A stretch of 56,745 nucleotides of DNA from Proteus hauseri ATCC 700826 (GTDB taxonomy: Bacteria; Pseudomonadota; Gammaproteobacteria; Enterobacterales; Enterobacteriaceae): contig NZ_LXEV01000037.1 in assembly GCF_001654965.1 (NCBI RefSeq), positions 1 through 56,745 on the forward strand. Reading direction: 5' to 3'. How positions within the stretch are numbered: position 1 is the first letter of the stretch; every line of letters starts with the position of its first letter. Of this stretch, positions 54,307 to 56,745 are shown piece after piece. Under the pieces are notes generated by a model. It was not told the DNA's origin, ran no database searches, and was given only the letters and a program-made list of their open reading frames with translations. A program made the translations under genes and the position numbers.

Positions 54307-55410
54307 TTATTTGTAACGATGAGCCAAAGCATTAGCTGCGATCATTGCATTATAAACATCATTTTCAGTGATCTTCATTGGCATATTCCCCATGGTGTCA
54401 CCTTCTGCACAAGCAATTTTTGCTACCATACGCCATTCACTCTCAATAAATTCTTTCATCCCCATATCTTCAAGTGTTAATGGCAGCTCAGCTGCTTTAA
54501 TAATACGGATAACTTCATCTATCTCTTCTTGCGGGGCATTTTCCAGTACTAACTGAGTTAATAAGCCAAAAACAACTTTTTCACCATGCTGAACATGATG
54601 CAGTGATTCAACTGCAGACATACCATTATTAACTGCATGAGCAGCTGCTAACCCACCGGCTTCTGCACCAACACCACTAAGATAGATTGTTGCTTCAATG
54701 GTTTCTTCCAATGCAGGAGTTGTAATTTTATGACGAATAGCATCCATTGCTTTATCGATATTTTCACTCAATACTTCAAAACATAACTGTGCAAGTCCAA
54801 GCCCCGTACGCGATGGACGTTGATTAACTAAGTTCAGGCCATCCGCTTGATAACAAGCTCGAGCTTCAAAATAAGTTGCTAACGCATCACCCACACCCGC
54901 AGAAAAAAAGCGTTGCGGCGCAGAAGCAATAATGGCTGTATCTGCAATCACAACATCTGGATTTTGTGGCAAGAAGAGGTATTTATCAAACTCACCATTC
55001 TCTTTATAAAGAACAGAAAGAGCCGTACAAGGTGCATCTGTAGAAGCGATAGTAGGAAATAAAATAACAGGAATATGCTGATAATAAGCAACTGCTTTAG
55101 CGACATCTAAAGTTTTACCACCACCAATACCGATAATCACATTCGCTTTATTGCTAATAGCTAATTGCCCAAGTCGATTAACTTCTACTTCTGTACACTC
55201 ATAATTAAATTTTTCAACAAGTGCAGATAAACCACTTTCTTTAAGTGAAGGGATAGCTTCTTTATTTACTTTATCTAAGAAAAATTCATCACTAATGATA
55301 AAAGCATTATCACCAAAATCTTTGACGTATTTTCCGACAGAGCTAAGTAATTGACTACCAATAAAGAATTTTTTTGGTGAAGTGACAGAGCGAGGTAATA
55401 TAGACGACAT
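54307..55410 (-). CDS. gldA: Glycerol dehydrogenase GldA
   Basis: The 367-residue zinc-dependent, NAD-linked enzyme oxidises glycerol to dihydroxyacetone and is used in anaerobic glycerol breakdown. The NAD loop GIGGGKTLDVAKA is near 94-106, and the zinc ligands are Asp 175 (GVGDALATY), His 258 (AAAHAVNNG) and His 275 (HHVQHGEKV). It stands alone here; no dihydroxyacetone kinase gene is in the window. Confidence 0.95.
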   Translation of the reverse strand: MSSILPRSVTSPKKFFIGSQLLSSVGKYVKDFGDNAFIISDEFFLDKVNKEAIPSLKESGLSALVEKFNYECTEVEVNRLGQLAISNKANVIIGIGGGKTLDVAKAVAYYQHIPVILFPTIASTDAPCTALSVLYKENGEFDKYLFLPQNPDVVIADTAIIASAPQRFFSAGVGDALATYFEARACYQADGLNLVNQRPSRTGLGLAQLCFEVLSENIDKAMDAIRHKITTPALEETIEATIYLSGVGAEAGGLAAAHAVNNGMSAVESLHHVQHGEKVVFGLLTQLVLENAPQEEIDEVIRIIKAAELPLTLEDMGMKEFIESEWRMVAKIACAEGDTMGNMPMKITENDVYNAMIAANALAHRYK

Positions 55411-55673
55411 AACTAAATTCCTTTATTTTAGATTTTGCTACAAACAAATAGTAGCAGAATTAGTATTTCATCTTACCTCTCATCAGAATATGAATCTAGT
55501 AAACTCTCTGATAGATATTATCAATCGAGTCATAGTTATGATTTTAATTTAGTTTATCTAAAACAATAAGTTAGTTTTAGATAATTAAAAATAAAACAGG
55601 CAGAAAAACTACGCGCTATTACTTATAATAAAATAATAATATATTTATATTAAAAATCAGTTTAGGAATATCA

Positions 55674-56318
55674 ATGACACTTATAAGAGAAAAGCTCACA
55701 TTACCTGCGAATGAAACTAAATTATTATTACATTCATGCTGTGCACCTTGCTCTGGTGAAGTCATGGAAGCATTACAGGCTTCGGGCATTGAATATACTG
55801 TCTTTTTTTATAATCCTAATATTCACCCTCAGAAAGAATATCTAATACGTAAAGAGGAAAATATTCGTTTCGCTAAGAAACATAATATTCCTTTTGTTGA
55901 TGCAGATTATGATACTGATAATTGGTTTGAACGCGCAAAAGGAATGGAAAAAGAACCGGAGCGTGGAATACGCTGCACAATGTGTTTTGATATGCGCTTT
56001 GAAAGAACTGCACTTTATGCTGCCGAAAATGGTTTTTCTGTTATTTCAAGCTCGCTAGGTATTTCACGTTGGAAGGATATGAATCAAATTAATGATTGCG
56101 GAAAACGAGCGGCAGCACCATATCCAAATATGATTTATTGGGAATATAACTGGCGTAAAAAAGGGGGTTCAGCTCGAATGATAGAAATTAGTAAGAGAGA
56201 ACAATTTTATCAACAAGAATACTGTGGTTGTATTTATTCATTACGAGATACAAATAAATATCGCAAGTCTCAGGGACGAGGGTTAATTAAGATTGGTGTT
56301 CAATACTATACGCCATAA
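55674..56318 (+). CDS. queH: Epoxyqueuosine reductase QueH
   Basis: The 214-residue Fe-S enzyme carries out the last step of queuosine tRNA modification. It belongs to the QueH (DUF208) family: vicinal Cys 22-Cys 23 in [11 protein letters not shown], Cys 101/Cys 104 in [11 protein letters not shown] and a late CGC near 187. AGGA six bases before ATG 55674 is the ribosome site. E. coli uses the unrelated B12-dependent QueG, so this is a different solution to the same step. No other queuosine genes are in the window. Confidence 0.93.
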   Translation: MTLIREKLTLPANETKLLLHSCCAPCSGEVMEALQASGIEYTVFFYNPNIHPQKEYLIRKEENIRFAKKHNIPFVDADYDTDNWFERAKGMEKEPERGIRCTMCFDMRFERTALYAAENGFSVISSSLGISRWKDMNQINDCGKRAAAPYPNMIYWEYNWRKKGGSARMIEISKREQFYQQEYCGCIYSLRDTNKYRKSQGRGLIKIGVQYYTP

Positions 56319-56452
56319 AAACTCAATAATATAAAATAAGGCATCATAAATTTGTGATGCTGTAAAAAGTACAATGCAATAAATCGTTATTTGATATACA
56401 GACATGTTATATTCCCACTATAACTGCATATTATTTTACTAAGGTGATTTTT

Positions 56453-56745
56453 GTGGAAGACGCTGTCGTTCTTGTAGATAAAAATGATAATGAGCTTGGC
56501 ACAATGCCTAAATTAGAAGCTCATATTATAGGCGCCTTACATCGAGCCTTTTCATTGTTTATTTTCAATTCAAAAAAACAACTACTTATTCAGCAAAGAG
56601 CTATTACTAAATATCACTCAGGAAGTTTATGGGCAAATACATGCTGTAGCCATCCTCGCCCTAATGAATTACTTTCACAAGCAATTCATCGACGCTTAGA
56701 TGAAGAATTAGGAATGCAGTGTGATGAAATTCGGACCATTGGCAC
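56453..56745 (+). CDS. idi: Isopentenyl-diphosphate isomerase, 3' end outside the window
   Basis: About 97 residues are visible before the right edge. The type I Nudix isomerase motifs are present: ALHRAFSLFIFN, QLLIQQRAITK, LWANTCCSHPRPNE with the active-site Cys and zinc His, and HRRLDEELGM. It balances isopentenyl and dimethylallyl diphosphate for isoprenoids. The start is GTG 56453 with AAGGTG six bases upstream. The doubled CC in the active-site loop replaces the usual single Cys. Confidence 0.9.
   Translation, partial: MEDAVVLVDKNDNELGTMPKLEAHIIGALHRAFSLFIFNSKKQLLIQQRAITKYHSGSLWANTCCSHPRPNELLSQAIHRRLDEELGMQCDEIRTIG

Overview
The window comes from an AT-rich enterobacterium. The housekeeping proteins closely resemble their E. 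coli counterparts, but the base composition is much lower in G+C. A MrpJ-type regulator with a fimbrial-gene remnant beside it points to Proteus or a close relative in the Morganellaceae. The species assignment is inference from recall, not from a search.

Layout. 1-4.6 kb: the end of an unknown gene, metY (O-acetylhomoserine sulfhydrylase) with a MetR-like box, yddG (aromatic amino-acid exporter), about 0.9 kb of very AT-rich DNA, and a decayed fimbrial subunit followed by an mrpJ-like regulator. 4.6-8.5 kb: potABCD, a complete spermidine/putrescine ABC importer. 9.2-12.7 kb: a Dcu-type C4-dicarboxylate transporter, an aspartate/glutamate racemase and, divergent from them, a HypT-like LysR regulator. 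12.8-14.9 kb: a subtilisin-family protease without a signal peptide and a CbrC-family protein. 15.1-35 kb: a core chromosomal block with dusA, qorA, dnaB, alr, tyrB, cyuPA, uvrA/ssb, zur, lexA, dgkA, plsB and ubiCA. 35.2-43.9 kb: pgi, lysC, two proteins of unknown function and metH. 44.4-54.2 kb: iclR, edd-eda, aceBAK and metA. 54.3-56.7 kb: gldA, queH and the start of idi.

The genes fall into several connected themes. Methionine: metY, metH and metA, with MetR and MetJ sites visible at metA and a MetR site at metY. Acetate and sugar-acid carbon: iclR, the glyoxylate-shunt genes aceBAK with a recognisable IclR operator, and edd-eda (Entner-Doudoroff) behind two tandem GntR-type operators. SOS response: the shared uvrA/ssb LexA box, and lexA with its own two boxes. 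Most transcription units end in clear hairpin terminators, many shared by convergent genes.

I saw no rRNA, tRNA, CRISPR array, insertion sequence, integrase or prophage. Most of the window is ordinary core genome. The unusual parts are the fimbrial relic, the two unknown proteins between lysC and metH, the partial gene at the left edge, the cytoplasmic-looking S8 protease with a 19-bp inverted repeat nearby, the racemase/Dcu/HypT cluster, the potABCD leader hairpin, a terminator-like hairpin between aceA and aceK, and the edd-eda control region. I could not identify a convincing undescribed multi-gene system.
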